The notes under the pieces: model-generated | Database searches by the model: none | Told to the model about the DNA's origin: nothing | What the model saw: only the letters and a program-made list of their open reading frames with translations | Program-made: the position numbers and the translations under genes | Shown: piece by piece, positions 35,250-43,590 of the stretch | Layout: every line of letters begins with the position of its first letter | Numbering within the stretch: the stretch's first letter is position 1 | Assembly (NCBI RefSeq): GCF_024385525.1 | Contig: NZ_JANFLU010000004.1 | Coordinates: 62,001 to 126,000 of the forward strand | DNA: 64,000 nt | Origin: Arthrobacter sp. zg-Y238 | GTDB lineage: Bacteria; Actinomycetota; Actinomycetes; Actinomycetales; Micrococcaceae | Direction of reading: 5' to 3'

Positions 35250-37325
35250 ATGACGGCAACTGCCATCGACGTCGAAACCGTTCCCAGCTACGTCCGGGGT
35301 GCCTGGTGGACTCCGGATCCCGCCGGGGCACGCGGCACCGAAGTGCACGATGCCAGCACCGGTGAGCTGTTGGCACTGGTCAGCAGCGAGGGTCTGGATA
35401 CCGCCGGCGCCGTTGACTATGCCCGAACCGTAGGGCAGGCAGAACTGGGGAAATCCACCTTCCACCAGCGGGCCCTGCTCCTCAAGGAACTCGCAATGCA
35501 CCTCAATGCGCAGCGTGAGGAGCTTTACGCCGTCTCCGCGCGGAGCGGCGCCACGCGGACCGACTCGCTGGTGGACATTGACGGCGGGATCGGGGTCCTG
35601 TTTGCCTACGGTTCCAAGGGCCGCCGGGAACTGCCGAACTCCTCCGTGATCGTCGACGGCGCCGTGGAGCAGCTCGCCAAGGACGGTTCGTTTCTGGGTG
35701 AGCACATCTATAGCCGGATCCCGGGCGTTGCCGTGCAGATCAACGCCTTCAACTTCCCGGTCTGGGGCATGCTGGAAAAACTGGCTCCGGCGTTCCTCGC
35801 CGGAGTGCCGAGCATCGTCAAGCCCGCCACCCCCACGGGGTACATCACGGCGGCTGCCATGCGGATGATCGTGGACTCGGGCATCCTTCCGGCCGGATCC
35901 GTCCAGCTGATCTCCGGCTCCGCACGGGACCTCCCGGACCACCTCGACTACCGGGACATGGTCTCCTTCACCGGCTCGGCGTCCACCGCCGAACGCCTGC
36001 GCGCCCATCCGCAGATCGCCGTCGGCGGCGTCCGCTTCACCGCGGAAACGGATTCGCTGAACGCGGCACTCCTTGGTCCGGACGCCGTTCCGGGCACCCC
36101 CGAGTTCGACGCCTTCATCCGCTCGCTGGTCACCGAAATCACCGCCAAGGCCGGCCAGAAATGCACCGCCATCCGCCGCGCCATTGTTCCGGCCGGGCTG
36201 GTCAATGACGTGGTTTCCGCCGCCGGGGAGCGCATCCGCGGGCGCGTAGTCCTGGGCGATCCGCACGCCGAAAACGTGACAATGGGTGCCCTGGCCTCCC
36301 GGGAGCAGCTCGACGGCGTCCGGGAGGCAGTGCAGCGGATGCTGGCGGCCGGCGCGCAGCTGGCGCTGGGATCGCTGGACGCCCCCGACGTCGTACGCGC
36401 CGACGGAAGCGAGGGAACCGCGCCGGACGGCGCCTTTATGGAACCGCTGCTGCTGACCTGGCCGGACAGTGACGCGGATGCCCTGCACAATATCGAAGCG
36501 TTCGGGCCTGTGGCCTCGGTGGTGGGCTACACCGACGTCGCCGACGCCGTCCGGCTGGCCGCGCGGGGCGGAGGGTCGCTGGTGGCAACCGTCTGTACCA
36601 ATGACCCGGAGGTGGCCCGCGAAATGCTGACCGGCATCGCCGGACACCACGGGCGGGTGTTGTTCCTGAACCGCGAAGACGCCCGGAGCTCCACGGGGCA
36701 CGGTTCGCCGGTGCCCCACCTGGTACACGGCGGGCCGGGCCGTGCCGGCGGCGGCGAGGAGCTGGGCGGCATCCGCGCGGTGCGGCACTACATGCAGCGC
36801 ACCGCAGTGCAGGGTTCGCCCAACATGCTCACCAGCCTCACCGGTATCTGGCATCCGGGGGCGGACCGCCGGTTCGACGCCGGACATCCGTTCCGTAAGC
36901 CGCTCAGTGAGCTGCGGGTGGGCGACGCCGTGCGGTCCGACCTGCGCGAAGTCACCCTCGAGGACATTGCCGCCTTTGCGGAAACCACGGGGGACACGTT
37001 CTACGCCCACACGGACGCTGCAGCGGCGGAAGCGAATCCGTTCTTCCCCGGCATCGTGGCGCACGGCTACCTGCTGCTGTCCTGGGGCGCGGGCCTGTTC
37101 GTGGATCCCGCACCGGGTCCGGTGCTGGCCAACTACGGGCTGGAAAACCTGCGGTTCCTCACGCCGGTGGCCGCGGGGGACTCCATCCGCGTCACGCTGA
37201 CCGCCAAGAAGATCACGCCGCGTGAAACTGACGAGTACGGCGAGGTGGCATGGGATGCCGTGCTGACCAACCAGAATGACGAGCTGGTGGCCACCTACGA
37301 CGTGCTGACCCTGGTGGAGAAGTAA
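35250..37325 (+). CDS. paaZ: Bifunctional ring-opening hydratase/aldehyde dehydrogenase PaaZ
   Basis: Opens the oxepin-CoA ring in phenylacetate degradation and oxidises the resulting aldehyde. The N-terminal aldehyde-dehydrogenase domain (about 1-540) has Cys305 in GQKCTAIRR and Glu266 in FTAETDSLNA; the C-terminal MaoC-like hydratase domain (about 550-691) has the Asp/His motif in DTFYAHTD and GIVAHGYLLL. 691 residues, near the E. coli length of 681. The ATG at 35250 follows GAAAGG; the open frame begins at 35175, where it would overlap the predicted operator. It is separate from the other paa genes. Confidence 0.96.
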   Translation: MTATAIDVETVPSYVRGAWWTPDPAGARGTEVHDASTGELLALVSSEGLDTAGAVDYARTVGQAELGKSTFHQRALLLKELAMHLNAQREELYAVSARSGATRTDSLVDIDGGIGVLFAYGSKGRRELPNSSVIVDGAVEQLAKDGSFLGEHIYSRIPGVAVQINAFNFPVWGMLEKLAPAFLAGVPSIVKPATPTGYITAAAMRMIVDSGILPAGSVQLISGSARDLPDHLDYRDMVSFTGSASTAERLRAHPQIAVGGVRFTAETDSLNAALLGPDAVPGTPEFDAFIRSLVTEITAKAGQKCTAIRRAIVPAGLVNDVVSAAGERIRGRVVLGDPHAENVTMGALASREQLDGVREAVQRMLAAGAQLALGSLDAPDVVRADGSEGTAPDGAFMEPLLLTWPDSDADALHNIEAFGPVASVVGYTDVADAVRLAARGGGSLVATVCTNDPEVAREMLTGIAGHHGRVLFLNREDARSSTGHGSPVPHLVHGGPGRAGGGEELGGIRAVRHYMQRTAVQGSPNMLTSLTGIWHPGADRRFDAGHPFRKPLSELRVGDAVRSDLREVTLEDIAAFAETTGDTFYAHTDAAAAEANPFFPGIVAHGYLLLSWGAGLFVDPAPGPVLANYGLENLRFLTPVAAGDSIRVTLTAKKITPRETDEYGEVAWDAVLTNQNDELVATYDVLTLVEK

Positions 37326-37344
37326 GTCCCTCGCGGGGGTCGGG

Positions 37345-38025
37345 CTAGGTATTCCGTTTTCGGTAGGCCTGCATCTTGCTGCGGGCGCCGCAGATCTCCA
37401 TGGCGCACCAGGTTCCGCCGCGGTTGCGTGAACTATCGAAGAAGACCCAGCGGCAGACGTCCCGCCGGCACGCTTTCAGGCGCTGCAGCTGGGCCGGATC
37501 GGCATGGACCAGGACGGCTCCGATGCGGGCGAGTGCCGTGCGCACGGGAGGCTGAGGCACCGGCTCGACGCGCGGAACCCCTCCGGAGACCGCGACCCGA
37601 ACGGGAAGCTGCTTCAGCGCACGGTCGAGGCGCTGCAGGCCGTTGACGACGTCGGGTGCTGGAGCGCCGTGCGGGTGCCCGCCGTCGTCGTCCGCGCCTT
37701 CCGTGTGGCCGCCGTCGTGGTCCGAACCCTCGCTGTGCCCGCCGTCGTGGTGCGTGAGGAAGAGGGAGCGCAGCCCCTCCCGTAGGTCGAGCGCCAAGGC
37801 CAGATCGGCGGCCGTAGCCGGGGTGCCTGCCTCGACCAGCCCGTAGCTGGCCAGCCAGTCCGCCAGATCAACAGGGTTGCCCAGGGCGTCCTCCCCGGCC
37901 TCCCGGTCAGCGGTATTGACGAAGACCTGGAGGAGCCGCAGGGGAGCAGGGGCCGGTGCGCGCCCGCCCGGCTCCGGGTATCCGCTGTCCGAGGGGATTC
38001 GCCCTTCAAGAGTGTTACCGCTCAT
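37345..38025 (-). CDS. CGNR zinc-finger (ABATE-domain) regulator with a His/Asp-rich insertion
   Basis: A 226-residue predicted transcription regulator. An N-terminal ABATE-like domain is followed by the CGNR zinc finger with Cys186, Cys191, Cys207 and Cys212 (ending CGARSKMQAYRKR). Between them, residues 92-120 hold three ten-residue units of HDGGHSEGSD type, with seven His and many Asp, not a normal part of the family. It is divergent from an MFS exporter gene, the usual arrangement for such regulators, so it probably controls that gene. The ATG at 38025 was chosen as the first family-like start. Confidence 0.88.
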   Translation of the reverse strand: MSGNTLEGRIPSDSGYPEPGGRAPAPAPLRLLQVFVNTADREAGEDALGNPVDLADWLASYGLVEAGTPATAADLALALDLREGLRSLFLTHHDGGHSEGSDHDGGHTEGADDDGGHPHGAPAPDVVNGLQRLDRALKQLPVRVAVSGGVPRVEPVPQPPVRTALARIGAVLVHADPAQLQRLKACRRDVCRWVFFDSSRNRGGTWCAMEICGARSKMQAYRKRNT

Positions 38026-38231
38026 AGTCGATTGCCGGTAACGTATGCCGGAGCAGCGGAAGAGGACAAACCGACGGGGGACCCAGCTATGCACGCATCA
38101 GCTCGCTTGAGGGCTTCTGGGCGTCGCGACGGCCTGGCGCGATTCCGCGCCGCAGCGAGTCTCCGTATCCGGCACATGCCTTCATTATTGCCCTTCACGT
38201 CCGCAGGCGCCGTGCAGCCGGAGGCCGCGGC

Positions 38232-39545
38232 GTGAAGGACCCAAGCTGGGTGCTGCTGCGCACCGACCGCAGCTTCCGCCGTTACTGGCTGGGGCAGGGC
38301 GCTGCCAGTGCCGGGGCCCAGGTCACCGGCATCGCGATCCCGCTGGTCACCGCCATCGCCCTCGATGCCGGTCCGGCGGCGGTCAGTATTGTCGCTGCAG
38401 CCGGCACCCTGCCGTACCTGCTGTTCTCGCTGGTGGCCGGCCATCTCCTGCAGGGGAGGGACCAGCGGCGCTCCATGGTGGCGGCCGATATTGCCCAATG
38501 CGTGATCCTGGCACAGATTCCCCTGGCCTGGGCAGGGGGATGGCTCAGCGTCCCCCTGCTGGCAGCAGTCACGTTCCTCAGCGGCTGTTGCGCCCTGATC
38601 TTCGGGTTATCGGCCTTCGCCTTTGTCCCCGCCCTCGTTGTGGATCAGGACCTCGCGCCGGCCAACCGTGCCGTCCAAGCCACTCGAACCGTTACGGAAA
38701 TCAGCGGCCCCGGGTTGGCCGGCCTGCTGGTCTCGGCGGTGGGTGCTCCCGGCGCCTTGATCGCCACCATGCTTGGACATCTGGCTTCGGCTGTAGGAGT
38801 GGCTTCGAGCCGCCCCCGGAAACAGCGTTCCGTTGCGGCGGCTCCCGCATCGGGGGCATCGATGCCTGCGGGGGAGGAAAGCCGGAACGCGGTTCCGGGC
38901 TCAGTCCAGCAGAAGCGGCCCACGCTCCTCACCGGACTGCGGATCCTGTTCGGTGACCGCCATCTGCGCGCCTTGACCGTCCATGCGGCCACCTATAACG
39001 CGGCCGAACAGATCCTGATGCTGAACCTGATTCTCTGGGCGGTGCAGCAGCAGGACGTCGGTGTTGGTGCGTACGGCCTGGCGCTGGCCGGAGCCGGTGT
39101 CGGCGGCCTTCTCGGCACCCTGACAGCGCTCCGCCTGGCCGACAAAGCAGGCCTGGGTCCGGCCTTCGCCGTTTCGCTGGTGCTGTCCTGCGCGGTGCCG
39201 CTGCTGCTGCCGGTCTGGCCGGTCACCGGGTGGACTCTGGCAGCTGTCATTGCTGCGGTCATGCTGCTGCGGGGCATCGGGGAGGGCAACGCCAATATCT
39301 ACTCCCTGACGATGCGTCAGCAGTTGATACCCAGGGATGAACTCACGCGGTCCGCCGGCGCCTATACCCAGGTGATGTACGGCTCGATTCCGCTGGGCGC
39401 CCTGCTTGCCGGCGTCGTCGGCGAAACGCTGGGGATCCGTGCCGGCGTCCTGATCGGCGCCGTCGGGCTGGTGCTCTCTGCCCTGCCGATGCTCACCCCG
39501 GCTTTCCTGCGGCTCCGCACCATCCCCGCGGTGGCCGCGGCTTAA
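38232..39545 (+). CDS. MFS efflux transporter
   Basis: A 437-residue, 12-helix transporter of the EntS/TetV-like exporter group: LRTDRSFRRYWLGQGAASAG at the N-terminus, LFGDRHLRALTVHAATYNAA at the start of the second half. The first codon is GTG. Its substrate is likely a drug-like or siderophore-like compound, but none can be named. It is 206 bp from, and divergent to, the CGNR regulator. Convergent with the TetR gene. Confidence 0.9.
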   Translation: MKDPSWVLLRTDRSFRRYWLGQGAASAGAQVTGIAIPLVTAIALDAGPAAVSIVAAAGTLPYLLFSLVAGHLLQGRDQRRSMVAADIAQCVILAQIPLAWAGGWLSVPLLAAVTFLSGCCALIFGLSAFAFVPALVVDQDLAPANRAVQATRTVTEISGPGLAGLLVSAVGAPGALIATMLGHLASAVGVASSRPRKQRSVAAAPASGASMPAGEESRNAVPGSVQQKRPTLLTGLRILFGDRHLRALTVHAATYNAAEQILMLNLILWAVQQQDVGVGAYGLALAGAGVGGLLGTLTALRLADKAGLGPAFAVSLVLSCAVPLLLPVWPVTGWTLAAVIAAVMLLRGIGEGNANIYSLTMRQQLIPRDELTRSAGAYTQVMYGSIPLGALLAGVVGETLGIRAGVLIGAVGLVLSALPMLTPAFLRLRTIPAVAAA

Positions 39546-39558
39546 CGCATGTGGGGGG

Positions 39559-40302
39559 TCAGGCCCGACGTGTATGCAGCCCGTCGAAAACCATGGTGAT
39601 GATGTTGTCCGCGAGCTTCTGCGCGGGCAGCGGCCCGCCGGGTTTGTACCATTCCACAATCGAGTTGATCGTGCCGAACAGCAGGCGGGTGGTGGTGCGC
39701 GGATCAATGTCGCTGCGCACCGACCCCTCGCTGCGGGCGGCGTCCACGAGTCCGGCCACCCGGTGGTCGAACTCGCGGCGCCGGGCCAGGGCGCTGCGTT
39801 CAACGTCGGTGTTGCCCCGGAGTCGCAGCAGCAGGGTGACGAATGGCAGCCGCTCGGTCAGCACTTCGATGGTGCCGCGCAGGACGAATTCCAGCCGTGC
39901 ATCCGCTGCACCGGCCGAAGCCTTTGGATCATCCAGCACCGCCTCGAGTCCGTCCAGGGCATGATCGAGTGCCAGTCGCAGCAGGTCACCTTTGGACGTT
40001 ACATGGTGGTAGATCGCGGACTTCGTAATGCCCAGGTTTTCGGCCAGGATCCCCATCGAGGTGGCTTCGTAGCCGTGCCGGTTGAAAACGTCTACGGCCA
40101 CGTTCAGCACCGTCTGCTGGTCATATCCCGGACGGCCGCGGCGCGGGCCGGACGCAGGGCCGGACGCGGGCACGGACACGGGGTCGACGGCGGCAGCGGT
40201 CTGCTCCGGTTCAGTATCGGCAGCGGAAACGGGAGCAGGTTCGGAGGAGGCTCCGGCGGCGGCAGGCATGGCGCCATTTTCCCACGTCAACGGGCGGTTC
40301 AC
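39559..40302 (-). CDS. TetR family regulator, probable PaaR
   Basis: A 247-residue TetR repressor. An unusual 55-residue Ala/Pro/Glu-rich N-terminal extension precedes the helix-turn-helix (TSMGILAENLGITKSAIYHH) and a ligand-binding domain. It begins with GTG at a four-base GTGA overlap with paaK (an internal ATG at 40269 is possible). Being the last gene of paaI-paaK and having 18-bp TetR-type palindromes at three paa promoters makes it the likely phenylacetyl-CoA-responsive repressor PaaR. The regulator role is inference from context. Confidence 0.87.
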   Translation of the reverse strand: MNRPLTWENGAMPAAAGASSEPAPVSAADTEPEQTAAAVDPVSVPASGPASGPRRGRPGYDQQTVLNVAVDVFNRHGYEATSMGILAENLGITKSAIYHHVTSKGDLLRLALDHALDGLEAVLDDPKASAGAADARLEFVLRGTIEVLTERLPFVTLLLRLRGNTDVERSALARRREFDHRVAGLVDAARSEGSVRSDIDPRTTTRLLFGTINSIVEWYKPGGPLPAQKLADNIITMVFDGLHTRRA

Positions 40303-41651
40303 CGCGGCGGGACGGCGTCGGTGTTCCGCCGCAGGTCATAGATCCGGCGGAGCTTGCCGCTGGAGCGAGCCAGCGTCCCGGGGTCGACCACCTCAACAAC
40401 GCAGGAGGATCCAACATGGATCTTGACCTGCGCGGCGAGTTCCAACGCAGCCGCCGCCGAGTCCGGCGTCGAGGTGTCCTCCCGCCGCTCGATCCGTACC
40501 GTGAGTTCGTCCAGGCGTTCCGGACGGCTGATTTCGAGCTGGAAATGAGGGCTCAGGGCCGGGATGCGCAGGGCGATTTCTTCGATCTGGGTTGGGAAAA
40601 GGTTCACTCCGCGCAGAATGATCATGTCGTCGCTGCGGCCGGTGATGCGTCCCATCCTGCGCATGGACGGCCGGGCGGTTCCGGGCAGCAGGCGGGTGAG
40701 GTCATGCGTCCGGTAGCGGATGATCGGCAGCGCTTCCTTGGTCAGGGAGGTGAAGACCAGCTCGCCCGGTTCGCCGTCGCCCAGGACCCGGGTCTCGTCA
40801 AACGGGTCGATGATCTCCGGCAGGAAGTGATCCTCCCAGATGTGCGAGCCGTCCTTGCTCTCCACGCACTCGCCGGCCACGCCCGGGCCCATGACTTCCG
40901 AGAGTCCGTAAATGTCGCACGCATCCAGATCCATCAGCGTTTCGAGTTCGTGCCGCATTTCCTCGGTCCACGGCTCGGCGCCGAGGACCGCGTTCTTCAG
41001 CGAAGTGGACCGCGGATCGATGCCGGCGGCTGCCATGCCGTCGGCGATGGCCAGCAGGTAGGTAGGCGTGCAGAGGATGGTATCCGGTTCGAAGTCCACG
41101 ATGAGCTGGACCTGCCGCTCCGTCTGCCCTCCGGACACGGGGATCACCGTGCAGCCGAGCCGCTCAGCGCCGAAGTGCGCGCCCAGGCCGCCGGTGAAGA
41201 GCCCGTAGCCGTAGGCGTTGTGCACCTTGTATCCCTGCTTCACTCCGGAGGCGCGGAGCGAACGGGCCACCAAAGAGCTCCAGCGCTCCAGGTCTCCGGC
41301 TGTGTAACCGACGACGGTGGGCCGCCCCGTGGTTCCGGAGGAGGCGTGGATGCGGGCCACCTGCTGCTGGGGGACGGCGAACATGCCAAACGGATACGTC
41401 GAGCGCAGGTCCTCCTTCGTGGTGTACGGGAACCGTGCCAGGTCGCTCAGTTCCCGCAGATCGGAGGGGTGCACGCCGGCGTCGTCGAACTTGCGCCGGT
41501 ACAGCGGAACCCGATCGTACGCGTAGGCGAGGGTCTGCTTAAGGCGTGTCAGCTGGAGGGCCTCCAGCTCGTCCCGGCTCATAAGTTCCTCAGGGTCCAG
41601 TGTCGAGGGATCGGCTGCGGCGGACTTGAGCGGAGCGGAGGTGGCTTTCAT
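40299..41651 (-). CDS. paaK: Phenylacetate-CoA ligase PaaK
   Basis: First enzyme of aerobic phenylacetate breakdown: activates phenylacetate with ATP and CoA. The 450-residue protein has the P-loop IHASSGTTGRPTVVGYT, the motif CDIYGLSEVMGPGV and the C-terminal hinge GRSDDMIILRGVNLFPTQIEE. It overlaps paaI upstream and the TetR gene downstream by four bases each, so the three are one operon. Confidence 0.97.
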   Translation of the reverse strand: MKATSAPLKSAAADPSTLDPEELMSRDELEALQLTRLKQTLAYAYDRVPLYRRKFDDAGVHPSDLRELSDLARFPYTTKEDLRSTYPFGMFAVPQQQVARIHASSGTTGRPTVVGYTAGDLERWSSLVARSLRASGVKQGYKVHNAYGYGLFTGGLGAHFGAERLGCTVIPVSGGQTERQVQLIVDFEPDTILCTPTYLLAIADGMAAAGIDPRSTSLKNAVLGAEPWTEEMRHELETLMDLDACDIYGLSEVMGPGVAGECVESKDGSHIWEDHFLPEIIDPFDETRVLGDGEPGELVFTSLTKEALPIIRYRTHDLTRLLPGTARPSMRRMGRITGRSDDMIILRGVNLFPTQIEEIALRIPALSPHFQLEISRPERLDELTVRIERREDTSTPDSAAAALELAAQVKIHVGSSCVVEVVDPGTLARSSGKLRRIYDLRRNTDAVPPR

Positions 41652-42142
41652 GCGCGGCTTTCGGTTGGGACGCCGGACGGGGTCAGGGCGGGGTTGGGGA
41701 TGGTGCGCGAGCGTCCTCGGAAAAGGGCGACGACGGCGGCGGTCCCGTCGGGACGTTCGGACCCCACCTCAATGTCGTACACGCCGCTGCGGCCGTTGCC
41801 GGCACGGTGCTCGGCGGAAGCAGTCAGCCGGTCACCCGCCATGACCGGAGCCAGGAACGTGATGTCGGCGCCGGCGGCCACCGTGATCTGTTCCCGTTCC
41901 CGGGCAGGCCCGCCGCCCTCCGGATTGCAGGCCAGGGCGAAGGCTGTGTCGGCAAACGCGAAGACCATCCCGCCGTGGCCGATGCCGAAACCGTTGACCA
42001 TCTGCGGGCGGAGAAGCATCGAAATACGTGCCGTGCCGGGGCCGATCGCCAGGACATCGATGCCCATCCATGCCGAGGCGGCGTCGTCGACCAGGAGAGG
42101 ATGGGCGCGGTATGTGCCGCGGGGGACCTCGGTGTCAGCCAT
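41648..42142 (-). CDS. paaI: Hydroxyphenylacetyl-CoA thioesterase PaaI
   Basis: Hot-dog-fold thioesterase that releases dead-end CoA esters during phenylacetate catabolism. The 164-residue product has the catalytic segment NGFGIGHGGMVFAFADTAFA. The ATG at 42142 follows AGAGGTTCC; the frame is open to 42202 but that start would lie upstream of the predicted operator. It overlaps paaK by four bases and is the first gene of the operon. Confidence 0.94.
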   Translation of the reverse strand: MADTEVPRGTYRAHPLLVDDAASAWMGIDVLAIGPGTARISMLLRPQMVNGFGIGHGGMVFAFADTAFALACNPEGGGPAREREQITVAAGADITFLAPVMAGDRLTASAEHRAGNGRSGVYDIEVGSERPDGTAAVVALFRGRSRTIPNPALTPSGVPTESRA

Positions 42143-42158
42143 GGAACCTCTTTTCTTT

Positions 42159-42176
42159 ACCGAATGTTCATTAGGT
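42159..42176. promoter_or_regulatory. Predicted PaaR operator in the paaI promoter
   Basis: The palindrome ACCGAATG-TT-CATTAGGT lies 16 bp before paaI. On the minus strand a TTGACA -35 hexamer (42202-42197) is 17-18 bp from a weak -10 (ATTACC/TTACCT) that runs into the palindrome, so bound repressor would block the promoter. Confidence 0.68.
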
Positions 42177-42291
42177 AATCCCGCCGGGCGTTCGGCTGTC
42201 AAGGATCCGGCCGCTGCGGTCAGCAGACCGCTCGCGGTTGAACTTGCAGACGGCCGGGGACCGGCCGGAGGCCGTGGCGTACCCTAGTGAG

Positions 42292-43218
42292 GTGACTCTC
42301 TCTGCGGCCACAGCCGTTTCCGGTCCTGTCCGCCCTCCAACTTCTTCCCTTTTGCCTGAGTGGCTGGACCCCCAGGTTTTCCTTGCCGACCCCGCCCTCG
42401 GACCGTGGGTGGTCCTGATGGTCTGCGGCATCGTGTTTGCCGAAACCGGACTGCTGATCGGCTTCTTCCTGCCGGGGGATTCCCTGCTGTTCACCGCCGG
42501 GCTCCTGGTGGCAACGGGCACCATCGACATCAACGTGTGGCTGCTGGCGATCCTGGTCTTCATCAGTGCCTTCGTCGGCGACCAGACCGGCTATTACATC
42601 GGCAGGAAGGCCGGCCCCGCCGTCTTCAACCGGCCGGACAGCAGGCTCTTCAAGCGGGAGAATGTAAAGCGCGCCCAGGTGTTCTTTGATCGCCACGGCG
42701 GCAAAGCCGTGATCCTGGCCCGGTTCGTCCCTGTGGTCCGGACCTTCACCCCGGTGGTGGCCGGCGTTGCCCAGATGAACTACAAGGCGTTCGTTTCGTT
42801 CAATGCCGTGGGGGCGTTCGTCTGGGGCGTCGGCGTGACCCTCTTGGGTTACGTTCTCGGCGACCGGGTGCCCTTTGTCCGGGAAAACCTGGACCTGATC
42901 TTCGTGGCCGTGGTGGTGCTCTCCGTGATCCCGATTGTCATTGAGGTTCTGCGCCAGTCCCACAAAGCCGTCACCAAGGATGATGACGAGGAGGACGACG
43001 GCGAGGAGGGCAGTGACGCCGCGGCTCCCGCAGCCGAAGCCGGGGCCGGATCGGAGCGCAATGCCGACGCCGGCCGCACCACCGACGCCGCCCGTGCCGC
43101 TGACACCGGCCGCAACGCCGACGCCGTCGAACACACCGGCCGCCGCACCAGCCCGGTGGAAGGCCGCCGCGTCGCGGCACCGAAACCGAAGGCGGAAGGT
43201 GCCGGCGCGGCGGAGTAG
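42292..43218 (+). CDS. DedA family membrane protein
   Basis: SNARE-associated DedA protein, a family linked to flipping of undecaprenyl phosphate and phospholipids. The family core is AETGLLIGFFLPGDSLLFTAG, the re-entrant segment VGDQTGYYIGRKAGP and FDRHGGKAVILARFVPVVRTFTP (motifs given in overlapping pieces), with 4-5 membrane helices in the first 220 residues. The last 80 residues form a disordered acidic then Ala/Arg-rich tail (KDDDEEDDGEEGSD). The GTG at 42292 is a likely start; the true one is uncertain by a few codons. Confidence 0.88.
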   Translation: MTLSAATAVSGPVRPPTSSLLPEWLDPQVFLADPALGPWVVLMVCGIVFAETGLLIGFFLPGDSLLFTAGLLVATGTIDINVWLLAILVFISAFVGDQTGYYIGRKAGPAVFNRPDSRLFKRENVKRAQVFFDRHGGKAVILARFVPVVRTFTPVVAGVAQMNYKAFVSFNAVGAFVWGVGVTLLGYVLGDRVPFVRENLDLIFVAVVVLSVIPIVIEVLRQSHKAVTKDDDEEDDGEEGSDAAAPAAEAGAGSERNADAGRTTDAARAADTGRNADAVEHTGRRTSPVEGRRVAAPKPKAEGAGAAE

Positions 43219-43257
43219 CTCTTCCCGACCCTGCTGGAGGATGTCCAGCGCAAGCAG

Positions 43258-43286
43258 GCCCGGACCGATTTGGTCCGGGCTTTTTT
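43258..43286 (+). terminator. Rho-independent terminator after dedA
   Basis: A perfect 9-bp stem GCCCGGACC / GGTCCGGGC with a five-base loop is followed by six T. It ends dedA transcription before the ceb promoter. Confidence 0.95.
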
Positions 43287-43398
43287 GTGTTCGAGGCGCT
43301 TTCCGGCCATGAGCGGGAGGTAACGATTGGATAACCGTAGGCCCGAAACGCGCCGCTGACCTGCGGTTACACAGTGGAGGCGGTTTTTCTTTGCGGTA

Positions 43399-43412
43399 TG
43401 GGAGCGCTCCCA
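43399..43412. promoter_or_regulatory. CebR box 1
   Basis: TGGGAGCGCTCCCA, a perfect 14-bp palindrome identical to the CebR operator described in Streptomyces. It abuts the predicted -35 element of the ceb promoter. Confidence 0.93.
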
Positions 43413-43413
43413 C

Positions 43414-43443
43414 TTGACATTGTGATTCAGCGCACATCACGAT
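43414..43443 (+). promoter_or_regulatory. Predicted cebE promoter
   Basis: A consensus -35 TTGACA at 43414-43419 with a poor -10 candidate (CACGAT, 43438-43443) at 18-bp spacing. The element lies between the two CebR boxes, so the placement is convincing even though the -10 is weak. Confidence 0.6.
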
Positions 43444-43455
43444 TGGCTGAGCTTG

Positions 43456-43469
43456 TGGGAGCGCTCCCA
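43456..43469. promoter_or_regulatory. CebR box 2
   Basis: A second perfect TGGGAGCGCTCCCA, extended to 16 bp by flanking G and C. Its centre is 57 bp from that of box 1. Position downstream of the promoter suits a road-block or loop-forming site. Confidence 0.93.
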
Positions 43470-43590
43470 CCATTTTTTCTTGGCCGCCGGTTCGGCAGCA
43501 GGGCGCATCCGTAAGGCAGCGGCACGGAAGGCGCGGAGGTATCGCGGACACTCGTGCTTCGACACCCGGATTATGACAAAGGAGTCAGCA

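Noticed and set aside
38136-38151. GGCGCG-ATTC-CGCGCC palindrome between the CGNR and MFS genes
   Set aside because: Six-base GC arms are frequent by chance in DNA of this composition; too weak to call an operator.
43414-43443. TTGTGA near the ceb promoter as a Rex site
   Set aside because: The second half-site is not at the required spacing; it is better explained as part of the ceb promoter region.
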